DNA of 44,222 bases from Oscillospiraceae bacterium (GCA_024697625.1 JAILFJ010000008.1:1-44222); one strand, 5' to 3'; positions 1 through 8,848 are shown, numbered from the stretch's first letter. Made by a program: numbers and translations. The notes: generated from the sequence alone by a model not told the origin.

Positions 1-662
1 CTAATCTGGCAGAGTCTGGATTTTTCATGCCCTCTTACACATTTGTACCCATTTTCCTCTGTGCTATGCTGCTTTGTACTTTTTCCCTCAGTTCGTTTTG
101 ACTGCCTACCCGCCAGCTTACCTCATTTCCGGAAACTCAAGGTAACACGAGAGGCGCGATCATATTCAATCCGAAAATTGTTGTTGCTTTCCTGGCTTGT
201 CTCTGGAGAACATGTTTTGAGACTGTATATTTCTGTTTAATCCATTCTGACTGTCTTTGAAGTGTTTATGGGAAACCATAAAACCCAAGACTGCAGATTT
301 TTTTACAACAGCTTGCTTTTCTGGCTTATCCGGGTTAGGATATGATATGTAGAGGTAAAGATACACTTGCAGAAAGCGCTGCCAAGAACTGTCTCGGAAA
401 AGGAATCGGGCCGGAACATATCAGGGTTCCGACCTGAACGGAGGTAGGTGCCTCCATGATCACGGTTGCTGATGACGGTCCCGGAATCGACGAGGATGGA
501 CCGGTCTCTGAAGTACATAACAGTGCTGTTGGTGAACAGAATCATTCTTCTCCGAGGACATGCCTCCTGATATGGGCAGGGTCTTGATTTCGAGCACCGA
601 AATGGAATAATCTCAGCTCAGCCGGACCGTTTGCCGTTGGGTTGCAGGCGAATACTGCCGTA
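1..662. other. Leading region without a supported gene
   Basis: No open frame here has a convincing start, ribosome binding site and recognisable product. The first 350 bases are AT-richer than the genes that follow. A small stem-loop lies at 265-282: seven base pairs (TTTATGG/CCATAAA) closed by a GAAA tetraloop, with no T-run directly after it. The only protein-like signal is the short ATPase-like motif listed separately at 456-587. The region looks like decayed or non-coding sequence. Confidence 0.5.
456..587 (+). pseudogene. Possible relic of a histidine-kinase-type ATPase motif
   Basis: The frame beginning at ATG 456 reads ITVADDGPGIDED, which matches the G1 box (D-x-G-x-G-I) of the HATPase/Bergerat fold found in sensor kinases, MutL and GyrB. 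The frame ends after 43 codons, and nothing around it matches the N box, G2 box or any kinase domain. A stop codon lies in the same frame just upstream, at about position 434. GGAGG at about 440 is followed by CCTCC before the ATG, so the potential ribosome binding site could be sequestered. A chance match is possible; I treat this as a weak candidate remnant, not a gene. Confidence 0.2.
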
Positions 663-1832
663 TCAAAGCAGCTTCCTGATCAGAGTCATAATCCATGTGC
701 GGCCAACCTTCACAGCTCCTTTTGGACAAAACTCCTGGCAACAGAAGCAGTGGATGCAGATACGGCGGTTGATTTTTGGCTTCCCCTTCTTCATGCTGAT
801 CGCTTTTGCCGGACAGGTTTGCGCACATTTTCCACAAGCGATACATGACGATGGATCCAGTTTTGGATACGGAGTCATAATCCGACCGGCTAAGAAATCT
901 GCGATCTTACCTGGCAGACCTTCTCCGAGAACATGGAAGAATACACTGGATTGAGCCGGTACGGTTTTGAAATCCGGGACAGAAAACTGCATCGGATCTC
1001 CAAAGACTTCCAGCGAGGAAAGATCTGCAGGCAGGAGCCCACGTCTTTCCGCTGCCACAAGTGTTGGAATGTCTTTCGGCACCAGACCGATCAGACCGGC
1101 GGCAACAGCATCAAGCATGTGCCCGTTACGGCTTGCAATCAGACAGCCAATTTTCCGAGGGGTGCCCTGTGTTGGCCCGTTTCCCTCCATCCCAATCACT
1201 GCATCACAGATACAGAGCCGGGGAGAAGAGTATTCGTACAGATCGACCAGAACGTCGGCAAAATCTGTTGCCTGCGGAAACTTGTAATGGAATTCCGGCT
1301 TTACAGTGCCGGGAATTGAACCGAAAAAGTTCTTGACCGCGCATGTCAAGCCCATCATAGCATGTGTTTTTAGCTTGCACAGATCAATGATGGCATCCGC
1401 TTTTCCAAGGAAAGCCGTATAGGGAAACTGCTTTGCCTTCACTGCATCCGGATAATCCACTTCCTGAACAGAAAAATCATCATTCAGCTCAGCGCCAAGC
1501 GCCTCAGTCTGACGCATCCCACATATGTCGTAGACTATGTGCAAATATGAGGAGGAATAGATCCCGCCCGGGCCGTCACCGATCACAACCTCAGCGCCAC
1601 GTTCCCGAAGCAGCTTTACAAGCGCGCAGACCACCGACGGATGTACTGTTGCAGCAGCGTCCGGTCTCAAGGCCGTAACAAGATTCACTTTAAGGGCAAT
1701 CCGCATTCCGGGTTTTACAAAGGAAAGACCATCTATTGCCTCAAGCACTTCGCGCAACGCAGACTCCACATCAGTGTCTCCATAGCTATCACATGCAGAA
1801 AGCGCGACATCATATTCTGTTGCAGGATTCAT
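663..1832 (-). CDS. DUF362 domain protein with C-terminal 2[4Fe-4S] ferredoxin domain
   Basis: The product has 389 residues. Residues about 10-300 match DUF362, a family of unknown reaction often linked to iron-sulfur proteins. The C terminus is a bacterial-type ferredoxin: Cys330, 333, 336 and 340 form one CxxCxxCxxxCP motif and Cys359, 362, 365 and 369 a second, so two [4Fe-4S] clusters are expected. There is no signal peptide, so it should be cytoplasmic. The start is supported by GGAG seven bases before the ATG. The gene stands alone, divergent from sfsA across a 380-base gap. An electron-transfer or redox role is inferred from the clusters; the substrate is unknown. Confidence 0.85.
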   Translation of the reverse strand: MNPATEYDVALSACDSYGDTDVESALREVLEAIDGLSFVKPGMRIALKVNLVTALRPDAAATVHPSVVCALVKLLRERGAEVVIGDGPGGIYSSSYLHIVYDICGMRQTEALGAELNDDFSVQEVDYPDAVKAKQFPYTAFLGKADAIIDLCKLKTHAMMGLTCAVKNFFGSIPGTVKPEFHYKFPQATDFADVLVDLYEYSSPRLCICDAVIGMEGNGPTQGTPRKIGCLIASRNGHMLDAVAAGLIGLVPKDIPTLVAAERRGLLPADLSSLEVFGDPMQFSVPDFKTVPAQSSVFFHVLGEGLPGKIADFLAGRIMTPYPKLDPSSCIACGKCAQTCPAKAISMKKGKPKINRRICIHCFCCQEFCPKGAVKVGRTWIMTLIRKLL

Positions 1833-2214
1833 TTCACAGCTCCATCAAAAAAGTCATTTCCCTAAAAGTCAGAGCAACGTGGTACCTGTGGACGCTCGCT
1901 TCGGGGCAGCAGCGCTGTCAACCAGGTGAAACACCAGGTCAATCGTCATAATTGTCCTAACCTTCATCATATCCTGCTCGTCGCGCAACTGAAAGCTGCC
2001 ATACATCCTCAATTTGTTACCACAGAATTGCCTGAAAACATCCGGAGATGCAAAAAAACACATCCAAGGAGCCTCCAGAGATCGATGCTATTGTAACATG
2101 AAAGAGATGCGCTGGCAATAAAAGCAACGACCTGTGTGTCATTAAAAGGGCAAATCCCACGAGAAAAAAAGATGTCCTGGAATATACGGTTTAAGAAGAA
2201 AGGCAGACTTCCGA
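1833..2214. other. Divergent intergenic region DUF362 / sfsA
   Basis: This 382-base stretch separates two divergent genes. I found no convincing sigma-70 promoter pair on either strand. It holds a direct repeat ACCAGGT at 1921-1927 and 1933-1939 with a 12-base period. A 64-codon minus-strand ORF (1869-2063) has no recognisable similarity, and its inner ATG codons have only a crowded AGG upstream, so I do not call it a gene. Confidence 0.4.
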
Positions 2215-2889
2215 ATGAGATACAGCAGCGTGTGTCGAGGTGAATTTGTTAACAGGCCCAATCGGTTTATCGCGAATGTCATCGTTGAAGGAGTTCCCGT
2301 TACCGCCCATGTGAAGAATACCGGCCGGTGCCGTGAACTGCTACTGTCAGGTGCGGAAGTGTATCTGGAAAAGGTTGAGAATACTCAAAGGAAAACAGCT
2401 TATGACCTTGTTGCAGTACGTAAAACCAACGGGATGCTGATCAATATAGACAGTCAGGCCCCAAATAAAATGGTCAGGGAATGGTTGGATCAGCAGGCGT
2501 TTGATCGTATCCAGCCTGAGTTCTGCTACGGGCATTCCAGAGTGGATTTCTGCATGGAAAAGGGAAACCAAAGATTTCTGTTGGAAGTGAAGGGCTGCAC
2601 ACTGGAAAGAGACGGTCTCGGCTTCTTTCCGGATGCTCCTACTGCGCGGGGGACAAAACATCTGAGAGAGCTCATGAAAGCAGCTTCAGAAGGATATAAT
2701 GCTGCAGTGGCGTTTGTTATTCAGATGGATGGCGTTTCCGAAGTACGACCCAATGCAGAAACTGATCCGAAATTTGCAGAAGCGCTGAAAGATGCGGAAA
2801 AGGCTGGGGTGAAAGTGCTTTTCCTGATGTGTCATGTGGAACCCGATGTGATTGAAATTGTACAGATGAATCAAAATATGCTCGATTGA
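2215..2889 (+). CDS. sfsA: SfsA-family DNA/RNA nuclease
   Basis: The product has 224 residues, the usual SfsA length. SfsA has an N-terminal OB-like fold and a C-terminal restriction-endonuclease-like nuclease domain; it was first described as a sugar fermentation stimulation protein. Visible family motifs are NTGR (35-38), SRVDF (108-112), EVKG (124-127) and FPDAPTARGTKHL (138-150). Asp111, Glu124 and Lys126 form the expected D...ExK metal site. The protein should be cytoplasmic. The ribosome binding site upstream of ATG 2215 is poor, but this start lines up with the family N terminus. The gene appears monocistronic, with a 516-base gap behind it. Confidence 0.93.
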   Translation: MRYSSVCRGEFVNRPNRFIANVIVEGVPVTAHVKNTGRCRELLLSGAEVYLEKVENTQRKTAYDLVAVRKTNGMLINIDSQAPNKMVREWLDQQAFDRIQPEFCYGHSRVDFCMEKGNQRFLLEVKGCTLERDGLGFFPDAPTARGTKHLRELMKAASEGYNAAVAFVIQMDGVSEVRPNAETDPKFAEALKDAEKAGVKVLFLMCHVEPDVIEIVQMNQNMLD

Positions 2890-3405
2890 AAAAACGGCTT
2901 GGACGCCAGCTGCATACAAGAGGGAGGAAAACCATCACTGCAAGGCTGAAAATTTCAAGCCTCCTCTGCACTCACATCACTTTTTGCTGAGGCCACAAGA
3001 TATTGTGGCGCTGTTCAAAATTCGGTCGAAAATGTTGAAAACCGTATCATCAGATTCTGCCAGCCATATTTGGCAAAGCAGGGGATTGAAGCTGGATTCG
3101 GCACTCCACCTTGCGCATATACGGTCAGTTTGGCAAGGGAGGAGAGCGTGGATCAGACGACGGACAGGCTTGCCGAGACAGAGCTTATGTCAAAGCAAAA
3201 CTCTATTCCGGAGATCGGCATGAGTTACACAACGATAGGGATGAGAAGAATTACCTGTCAAAGCGGGAAAACAATCCGGCGAGTTGCAAAGAGAGCTTTT
3301 TTTTGGTATTATATTACAGAAGACTGTATAAATGGATTCGGTATGGTTCGAGCGCAAAGGTGGCGATGCTGAGCGAACTCTCTATTACATGATCGGAGAT
3401 GTATT
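2890..3405. other. Intergenic region between sfsA and the 3406 operon
   Basis: No supported gene. An open frame of about 140 codons (about 2953-3372, +) has no ATG or GTG start with a ribosome binding site and no recognisable family; it could be a decayed gene. An imperfect short stem (GGCTGAAA / TTTCAAGCC) lies near 2945-2962. The last 120 bases hold the promoter for the downstream operon. Confidence 0.4.
3284..3312 (+). promoter_or_regulatory. Sigma-70-type promoter for the 3406-7792 operon
   Basis: TTGCAA (3284-3289), a 17-base spacer that includes a run of eight T, and TATTAT (3307-3312). Transcription should start near 3319, leaving a leader of about 85 bases before ATG 3406. Confidence 0.6.
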
Positions 3406-4353
3406 ATGAGAAAAACAATAGTGATCAGCCTGTGCCTGTTTGTTATCTTATCCGCTCTGGGCCTGCTCCCCGTTTCCGGTGCGGCCGCGGAAGAGATTGT
3501 TCTGTCCTCTTTTGAGGAGATGAAGAAAGTGTGTTCCGAGCCTTCTGTGCTCAACACCGGATCTCTCCTCTGTGTTACAGAGAATTTTATATTTGCAGAA
3601 GATTTTGAGATTCCGTCTGGTGCAGTCATCACATTCAGGAACTTTACTGTCCCCGAAGGAGTCACACTTTCGATTATGAAATGCGCAGAGATCAGAACTT
3701 ACGGGCTGACAGTACAGGGCAATCTTATCAACCGGGGGAAGGTTATCCAGCAGGATCTTGCAGCAACATGGGCAGGCGAAGAGATCGAAGTATCTGCACG
3801 TATTCCGGGGCATGTTGAAAACAAAGGAGAGATGGTTCTCACTGATGTCTTTGGAAAGAGAAACATCAATCGGTTCGGCGGTAAACTGATCATGTATGAA
3901 ACCGCATCATACCAGGACAAGCTGAGAATTGCCATTGGAGAGAATGCCCCGACACCTGCGATTGAAGTGATTGATACTCCGATGCCCACACCTGCTGTTC
4001 GGGAGAGAAGCAGGACCATGGAGATCATGGATCTGCTGGAAGAAATCCTCCCGAAACTTTCGTTTTTCCTTGTGCTGGCCTGCCTGTTTGTTGCTGTAAA
4101 AGTGGGAATTACATCCTCACGTGAAGAAAAACGAAAGGAACAGCGTACCGCCTTCACAGATGTACCGTCAGCAGTTGGATTTAAGTCTGCCGTGAATATG
4201 ATACCAGACGGTACATATGGCTTCTCAGCGGAAGATCATTTTCAGCGGGACAGAAGAAACCGAATCGAACAGCTCGATGAATGGCTTAAGAACGGACTGA
4301 TCGATCGAAAAGAGTACCTTGAACTGAAGCGCAGATATCGGGAGGATCCTTAG
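3406..4353 (+). CDS. Secreted/membrane-anchored protein with C-terminal SHOCT domain
   Basis: The product has 315 residues and no assigned function. It starts with a signal peptide (residues 1-28, ending VSGAAA). Residues about 30-185 are rich in short beta strands and resemble a right-handed beta-helix or adhesin-like layer. A short TP-rich linker (about 185-200) follows, then one membrane segment (about 218-236) and a charged region. The last 32 residues match SHOCT, a short helical oligomerisation domain (pattern RIEQLDEWLKNGLIDRKEYL). The topology suggests an outside N-terminal domain and a cytoplasmic SHOCT tail. The start follows CGGAG in the leader. It is first in an operon; the next ATG is about 25 bases away. 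Its role is unknown. Confidence 0.75.
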   Translation: MRKTIVISLCLFVILSALGLLPVSGAAAEEIVLSSFEEMKKVCSEPSVLNTGSLLCVTENFIFAEDFEIPSGAVITFRNFTVPEGVTLSIMKCAEIRTYGLTVQGNLINRGKVIQQDLAATWAGEEIEVSARIPGHVENKGEMVLTDVFGKRNINRFGGKLIMYETASYQDKLRIAIGENAPTPAIEVIDTPMPTPAVRERSRTMEIMDLLEEILPKLSFFLVLACLFVAVKVGITSSREEKRKEQRTAFTDVPSAVGFKSAVNMIPDGTYGFSAEDHFQRDRRNRIEQLDEWLKNGLIDRKEYLELKRRYREDP

Positions 4354-4377
4354 TCGGTCATTATGGAGAAGCGTCTT

Positions 4378-5292
4378 ATGAAAAAAATTATCTCTGCTGT
4401 GTTCATTCTCTGTCTGCTGTCTACAGGCTTCATACGGTGCTATGCTGAATCTCTCCGAGAAGAGGTTTCCGAATTATACAATGCGGAGGGGATCTATACT
4501 GACAGCATTGGGAATCAGGGAAGATATTCCTATCATGTTCCAAAAATCTCTGCAGATACCCCTGACGCCAGGGAAATCAACGATGAAATTGCGAAGAAAT
4601 ACGCCAAGCTGGCTGAAGAGCAGTTTCATCTTATGAAAAAAGGGCTGTCCGTTTGGTGCTGGAATATCGGATGGCAGGCATTCTGGCACGATAATCAGGT
4701 TTTCCTGCTCCTCAGAGCGAATGAACCCAATGATCTGATTGAGTATGCCGCATACGGCTATGACTGCGATACCGGTGAGAGAATAACGAATAAGATGATA
4801 CTGCAGCAACATGGAATCAGGGAAGAGGAGTATCTGGAGAATCTGAAGGAAGCTGCCAAGGCTCTGTTTGTGAAAATGAACAGCGGAATTCCGAAAGACA
4901 AACTGGAAGAATCCAGCTATGACGAACTGCTGAATCGAACGCTGCAATGGCAGACGATGGATCAGCCAATGTATATGGATCAGGACGGAGAGCTGACTAC
5001 AATTGCTGAGATCGGAGTTTTTGCCGGTGCAGGAAGGTATAAACAGCTTGTCAGAGCGTTTGAACATAACATCAATCTGGTCGGAGACAGTAATCTCATC
5101 GAGTCCTGTCCGAAAACAGCCAGGACAGGAGAAACGGTGACAATCCTGACTTATGACATAACGGACGGAGACAAAGTGATTGAAGTCAGCGGAGCCGACG
5201 TGGTGAGGGTCAACCGGATTGAATATCAGTTCGTAATGCCGCCGCACGATGTTGATGTAAAGGTGAAATTCATTGGCAACGGATTGGCGTAG
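4378..5292 (+). CDS. Secreted protein of unknown function
   Basis: I place the start at ATG 4378 because GGAG lies nine bases upstream, inside the coding sequence of the alternative ATG at 4363. The product has 304 residues with a clean signal peptide (MKKIISAVFILCLLSTGF...CYA). The mature protein carries alternating charged helices and strands; the middle (WNIGWQAFWHDNQVFLLLRAN) resembles DUF3298/PdaC-like secreted domains, but I cannot confirm this. The last 70 residues (TVTILTYDITDGDKV...) resemble a small beta-sandwich repeat. It lies between the SHOCT protein and the rhomboid protease, two bases before the latter. Confidence 0.65.
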   Translation: MKKIISAVFILCLLSTGFIRCYAESLREEVSELYNAEGIYTDSIGNQGRYSYHVPKISADTPDAREINDEIAKKYAKLAEEQFHLMKKGLSVWCWNIGWQAFWHDNQVFLLLRANEPNDLIEYAAYGYDCDTGERITNKMILQQHGIREEEYLENLKEAAKALFVKMNSGIPKDKLEESSYDELLNRTLQWQTMDQPMYMDQDGELTTIAEIGVFAGAGRYKQLVRAFEHNINLVGDSNLIESCPKTARTGETVTILTYDITDGDKVIEVSGADVVRVNRIEYQFVMPPHDVDVKVKFIGNGLA

Positions 5293-5294
5293 AG

Positions 5295-5897
5295 ATGTCA
5301 GAAATGTATAAGAAAGCTGGACGGAGCATGAAAAAGCTGAAAATCACCAACAATTCTCCGATTGTGCTAGGATTTGCAATAGCAAGTTTTGCCGCACTGA
5401 TTCTTGACATCGTTACAGGTGGCAGAACAAATCAGCTGCTGTTTATGACATGGCATTCCCCACTGACGAACCCGCTGACATATCTGAGGTTCTTTACCCA
5501 TGTGCTCGGCCACAGCGGATGGGCTCATTTTATCGGGAACATGTCCTATATCCTTCTGCTCGGGCCGATGCTTGAGGAAAAGCACGGATCGGTGAAAATT
5601 CTTGAGGTTATCGGGATCACGGCACTGGTGACGGGAATCGTAAACTATATCCTTTTCCCGTCTGTCGCACTCTGCGGAGCCAGTGGAGTGGTATTTGCCT
5701 TTATCCTTCTGGTTTCTTTTACAAATGTCCGGGAAGGGGAGCTCCCTGTTACCGTGATTCTGATTGCTCTGATCTATATTGGTCAGCAGGTATACGAGGG
5801 AGTGTTCCTGCGGGACAACGTTTCCAATCTGTCCCATATTCTGGGAGGAATCGTCGGAGCAATCACGGGATATAAGCTGAATGTGAGGAGAGCGTAG
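5295..5897 (+). CDS. Rhomboid-family intramembrane serine protease
   Basis: The product has 200 residues with about six membrane segments. Rhomboids cleave membrane proteins inside the bilayer with a Ser-His dyad. The motifs are visible: HFIGNM on TM2, CGASGVVFA containing the nucleophile Ser, and NLSHILGGIVGAITG containing the catalytic His. The fold is the compact bacterial six-TM form. Upstream in-frame ATGs at 5304 and 5328 are alternative starts; 5328 has GGAG only one base away, so 5295 is kept. The secreted and membrane proteins encoded just upstream are possible substrates, which is inference only. Confidence 0.88.
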   Translation: MSEMYKKAGRSMKKLKITNNSPIVLGFAIASFAALILDIVTGGRTNQLLFMTWHSPLTNPLTYLRFFTHVLGHSGWAHFIGNMSYILLLGPMLEEKHGSVKILEVIGITALVTGIVNYILFPSVALCGASGVVFAFILLVSFTNVREGELPVTVILIALIYIGQQVYEGVFLRDNVSNLSHILGGIVGAITGYKLNVRRA

Positions 5898-5898
5898 A

Positions 5899-6270
5899 AT
5901 GGCAACACTGCTGCTTTTTAACATTGACGATGAGGCGAAACGCACAGCAATCAGACTGTTGTCAATGAAACTTGGCTATTCGTTTCGGGACATTCCGCCT
6001 GAGCAACAGAATATAAAAATAGCGGATCTGCTCACAGGAACAGAGACCGCTGGGTTTCATCTGACTCCGTTTACGGACGAGATGATGATCATGTCAGATT
6101 TCCGTTCTCAGGATCTTCATGAACTGCTTGACGGGATGAGAAACAGCGGTTGCCCGGTAAGGCTGAAATGCATCGTTACCGAGACAAACAGAACCTGGAC
6201 CGCGATCAGACTCCATAAAGAACTGGCAGCGGAAGATCAGGCGATGAAAAGACGGTCATCAAAAAGATGA
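5899..6270 (+). CDS. DUF3783 domain protein
   Basis: The product is a small cytoplasmic protein of 123 residues matching DUF3783, a Firmicutes family of unknown function (pattern LLxFN at the N terminus, MxxxDF and LLxxMR in the middle). AGGAGA lies upstream of the ATG. Its stop overlaps the start of the downstream hydrolase (ATGA), so translation is coupled. The C terminus is basic (KRRSSKR). Confidence 0.75.
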   Translation: MATLLLFNIDDEAKRTAIRLLSMKLGYSFRDIPPEQQNIKIADLLTGTETAGFHLTPFTDEMMIMSDFRSQDLHELLDGMRNSGCPVRLKCIVTETNRTWTAIRLHKELAAEDQAMKRRSSKR

Positions 6271-7019
6271 TAATACTCCCCATTGCCAGCGGATCAACAG
6301 GAAACTGTGTGCTTCTGGATTTGGATGGAAAGACGATCCTGATTGATCTCGGTGTCAGTGCATCCATGTTGAAGCACGCACTGACAGAAAACGGATATAC
6401 ATTTGAAAGCATCCATGCGGTGCTGATTACCCATACACACTCCGATCATGTAAAAGGTCTGGAAGCCTGCCTGAAACGGATCGATGCCCCATTGTTCATG
6501 AGCCATACATCCAAAGACATATTGAGGATTGAACGTGCGACGCCGCTTCTATATTCTGTGCGTACCCAGATTCTGGAGGGACTCTGGGTCACCGCAATTC
6601 CCACTTCACATGACTGCCTCGGCAGTATCGGATTCAAAATTGAGACAGAAGATACCTGTACTGGCTATATCACTGATCTCGGCTGCATTCCGGACAGCAC
6701 GATGCAGCTGCTCTACGGAGCAAAATGCATTGTGATCGAATCGAACCACGATGAGGAGATGCTGCGCTATGGGAGATATCCCGCCTTTCTGAAAAAAAGG
6801 ATTCTCTCCGATGACGGTCATCTCTCCAACGAGACCTGTTCTGAAGCCGTGGCAAGGTTTGCGGAACGAGGCACCAGATACTTTTTTCTTGCTCATCTCA
6901 GCCAGGAAAACAATCGGCCGGAACTGGCGCTGGCGAGTGCGGTCAAGGCAACTGCCGGGATGAATGCGGAGATCCAGGTTCTTCCAGTGTACGGTGAGAG
7001 AATCATAGAAGTCGACTGA
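6267..7019 (+). CDS. Metallo-beta-lactamase-fold hydrolase, YycJ/WalJ-like
   Basis: The product has 250 residues. It has the metallo-beta-lactamase fold with the metal motif HTHSDH at about residue 55, the leading ASGSTGNC loop typical of YycJ/WalJ proteins, ESNHD in the middle and HLSQENN near the end. YycJ relatives are proposed 5'-3' exonucleases or nucleic-acid hydrolases; in Bacilli the gene follows walKR. No walKR is present here. The start overlaps the DUF3783 stop by four bases. The stop overlaps the next start as TGATG. Confidence 0.88.
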   Translation: MIILPIASGSTGNCVLLDLDGKTILIDLGVSASMLKHALTENGYTFESIHAVLITHTHSDHVKGLEACLKRIDAPLFMSHTSKDILRIERATPLLYSVRTQILEGLWVTAIPTSHDCLGSIGFKIETEDTCTGYITDLGCIPDSTMQLLYGAKCIVIESNHDEEMLRYGRYPAFLKKRILSDDGHLSNETCSEAVARFAERGTRYFFLAHLSQENNRPELALASAVKATAGMNAEIQVLPVYGERIIEVD

Positions 7020-7792
7020 TGTGTTCCGGGAGTGAGTTTACAATGGAAGCAGAGCGGGAAATCTGCGCATTGATTTGCCGAAGCGATGGAATCAAAGCGA
7101 AAGATATTGCATGCGAACTGGATATAGACCGAAAGAGCGTCAATCAGATCCTGTACCGTTCACCCCTTCTGAAGGAACTCTGCTGGCAGGACAGAGCGTT
7201 CAGGTGGCACGGGATCATGAAACAGACTAGACCCCATGTCGGACTTCAGGAATATGCGGGATACTATGACACGGTGAAGGGCTTCCTTGCCCTCAAAGAG
7301 GAAGAGTGGCTGAAGACTCTTACGGAAGGATGCACCAATATCGGCCGCAGCCTGAATGATACAAGGGGATTGTTTCATTCTTTCCGGGACTGCAGAGAGC
7401 AGATGCTCGCACTGTTTCTTGATCTCAGGGACATGATCGGGGAGAACTGTCTGGAATGGGAGATTGCTTTTGAACTGAGACTGAAGCGCTCCCGCTATGT
7501 ACGGATCTATGCCGATGTCCTGGTCATCACTGAGAACCGTGTGTTTTCGCTGGAATTCAAGATGAAGGATCGGATTGACCGGGAAGAAGTGCTGCAGGCG
7601 GCCAAGTACTGTCCGTTTCTTGAAATCATGTTTGGCCCGGGATATGAAGTGATCCCTGTTCTGGTTCTTACTGCAGCAACAGATTTTTTTGATTTTGTTC
7701 AGATCGGCGGCACGGATGCCGTGCTTCCGGTCTGTTCCGGTGATATGCTGTTTAATGTGTTCGACGAGTATTTGGAATTTCTGAAGAAGTAA
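7019..7792 (+). CDS. Winged-helix plus PD-(D/E)XK-nuclease-like protein
   Basis: The product has 257 residues and belongs to no family I can name. The N-terminal 55 residues look like a winged helix (KAKDIACELDIDRKSVNQIL). The C-terminal half carries an apparent PD-(D/E)XK core: an early Glu in WEIAFEL, Asp in ADVLVIT, then EFK about a dozen residues later, in the order expected for restriction-endonuclease-like folds. The DNA-end or structure-specific nuclease role is inferred. It is translationally coupled to the hydrolase (TGATG). ATG 7043, with GGGAG ten bases upstream, is an alternative start. It converges on the minus-strand pair with only eight bases between stops and no visible terminator. 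Confidence 0.6.
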   Translation: MCSGSEFTMEAEREICALICRSDGIKAKDIACELDIDRKSVNQILYRSPLLKELCWQDRAFRWHGIMKQTRPHVGLQEYAGYYDTVKGFLALKEEEWLKTLTEGCTNIGRSLNDTRGLFHSFRDCREQMLALFLDLRDMIGENCLEWEIAFELRLKRSRYVRIYADVLVITENRVFSLEFKMKDRIDREEVLQAAKYCPFLEIMFGPGYEVIPVLVLTAATDFFDFVQIGGTDAVLPVCSGDMLFNVFDEYLEFLKK

Positions 7793-7800
7793 AACAAAAT

Positions 7801-8502
7801 CTATTTCAGAAACTTCATAAGACTCGCTTCCGGCACAGCGGGGAAGAGAGACAGAAGATGCTCCATAAGCCTGGCGTAAGACTCGTCAGGCTTTCTCAGA
7901 TATACATTTTCAGAGAAGAAGGGATTCAGAAACTTCTCCGGTGTGCTGTACTCTGCCACGCCCCAGCCGCGTCGGTTTCCTCTTTTATCGAGGGTGTAAA
8001 CGAAGTTGCTGATGAGAACATAGCACTGCTCCTGCAGCCGTGTGATGGATGTGTCAAAGCCTTTCTTTCCTTCGGTCTTCTGCCAGCGCCCGCTGTAGGC
8101 GTAACCGCCGGATTCTCTCAGCTCTTTTGATAAAACAGGTTCCTTTCTCTCGATCAGATCATAAAGCTGCTTATCCTGGTGCTTTGCCAATCCTTCATCG
8201 TAGCGGGCGTCAAAATCGTAACCGTCCCTGCGGTAGTTGGCAAGATCCAGATACAGATCTGACCGAACATAGGCGGCCTTTTTCTCAAAAAGTTTTCCGT
8301 AGGCACAGCCTGTGGCCTGAATGACAGGGCCCTTCCATTCCCATGTATCGTTTTCTCCGGTGTCGGAGAACAGCACGGAAGGGCTGCAGTGTTCCTCCAG
8401 AGAAAAACCGGGAATGGTATTGGAGAAATAGGGGATAATTCCAAACTTCTGGATGGCATCCATCAGATCTGCTTTGGAACGAACATGGAAATCGTAAGCC
8501 AT
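7801..8502 (-). CDS. AlkZ-related-like protein (putative)
   Basis: The product has 233 residues and should be cytoplasmic. Motifs such as WEWKGPVI, NYRRDGYDFDARYD and GFDTSITRLQ match, from memory, the small proteins annotated as AlkZ-related in Clostridia. AlkZ itself is a winged-helix DNA glycosylase that unhooks interstrand crosslinks; this protein is much shorter, and glycosylase activity is not shown by the sequence. Its ATG overlaps the TGA of the upstream 88-residue gene (TGATG), so the two are co-translated. Confidence 0.6.
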   Translation of the reverse strand: MAYDFHVRSKADLMDAIQKFGIIPYFSNTIPGFSLEEHCSPSVLFSDTGENDTWEWKGPVIQATGCAYGKLFEKKAAYVRSDLYLDLANYRRDGYDFDARYDEGLAKHQDKQLYDLIERKEPVLSKELRESGGYAYSGRWQKTEGKKGFDTSITRLQEQCYVLISNFVYTLDKRGNRRGWGVAEYSTPEKFLNPFFSENVYLRKPDESYARLMEHLLSLFPAVPEASLMKFLK

Positions 8503-8768
8503 CAGTCGATCCTGAACTGCTGTGTGTCTCCCAGAGATTTTTTTCGAACGGGAGCCGGATAATAGATGTCCCGGACATTCTGCAATGCTTCAATCATGGA
8601 ATCGATGCATTCCTTGCTGGAGAAGCCCATCAGAATACGCTCGTCCTCATTGGACAGATTGTAAAATGCAAATACCGGAATGGGTTTCTCCACAGTTCCA
8701 CCCTGAAGAATGTGGACACCGACATCACCGGTGCCGAGATTGATGGTGTGTTTTTTCAGGTTGATCAT
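8502..8768 (-). CDS. Small conserved-looking hypothetical protein
   Basis: The product has 88 residues with no membrane segment. I do not recognise it. It is supported by GGAGGG eight bases before the ATG, a good minus-strand promoter about 50 bases upstream (8820-8848), and coupling to the AlkZ-related-like gene. It begins with beta-strand-like segments (GVHILQGGTVEKPIPVFAFYNL) and ends basic and polar. Confidence 0.65.
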   Translation of the reverse strand: MINLKKHTINLGTGDVGVHILQGGTVEKPIPVFAFYNLSNEDERILMGFSSKECIDSMIEALQNVRDIYYPAPVRKKSLGDTQQFRID

Positions 8769-8819
8769 CAGAAAATCCCTCCAAAGCTTCTCTCCTGTTT
8801 TATCGTTCTGACGGAAGAG

Positions 8820-8848
8820 ATTGTATCATGCAAGCAATGATATGACAA
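8820..8848 (-). promoter_or_regulatory. Sigma-70-type promoter for the 8768-7801 pair
   Basis: On the minus strand: TTGTCA (8848-8843), a 17-base spacer, TACAAT (8825-8820). The leader to ATG 8768 is about 45 bases. Confidence 0.65.

Noticed and set aside
1876..1900. TGGTACC resembling the T-box tRNA-acceptor-binding sequence
   Set aside because: No specifier loop, terminator or AG-box context, and the downstream gene (sfsA) is not an amino-acid gene. A palindromic GGTACC explains it.
1921..1939. Direct repeat ACCAGGT with 12-base period
   Set aside because: Only two copies and no adjacent promoter; too little to call an operator or iteron.
2953..3372. Open frame of about 140 codons between sfsA and the 3406 operon
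   Set aside because: No usable start codon with a ribosome binding site and no recognisable product; kept only as a note in the intergenic entry.
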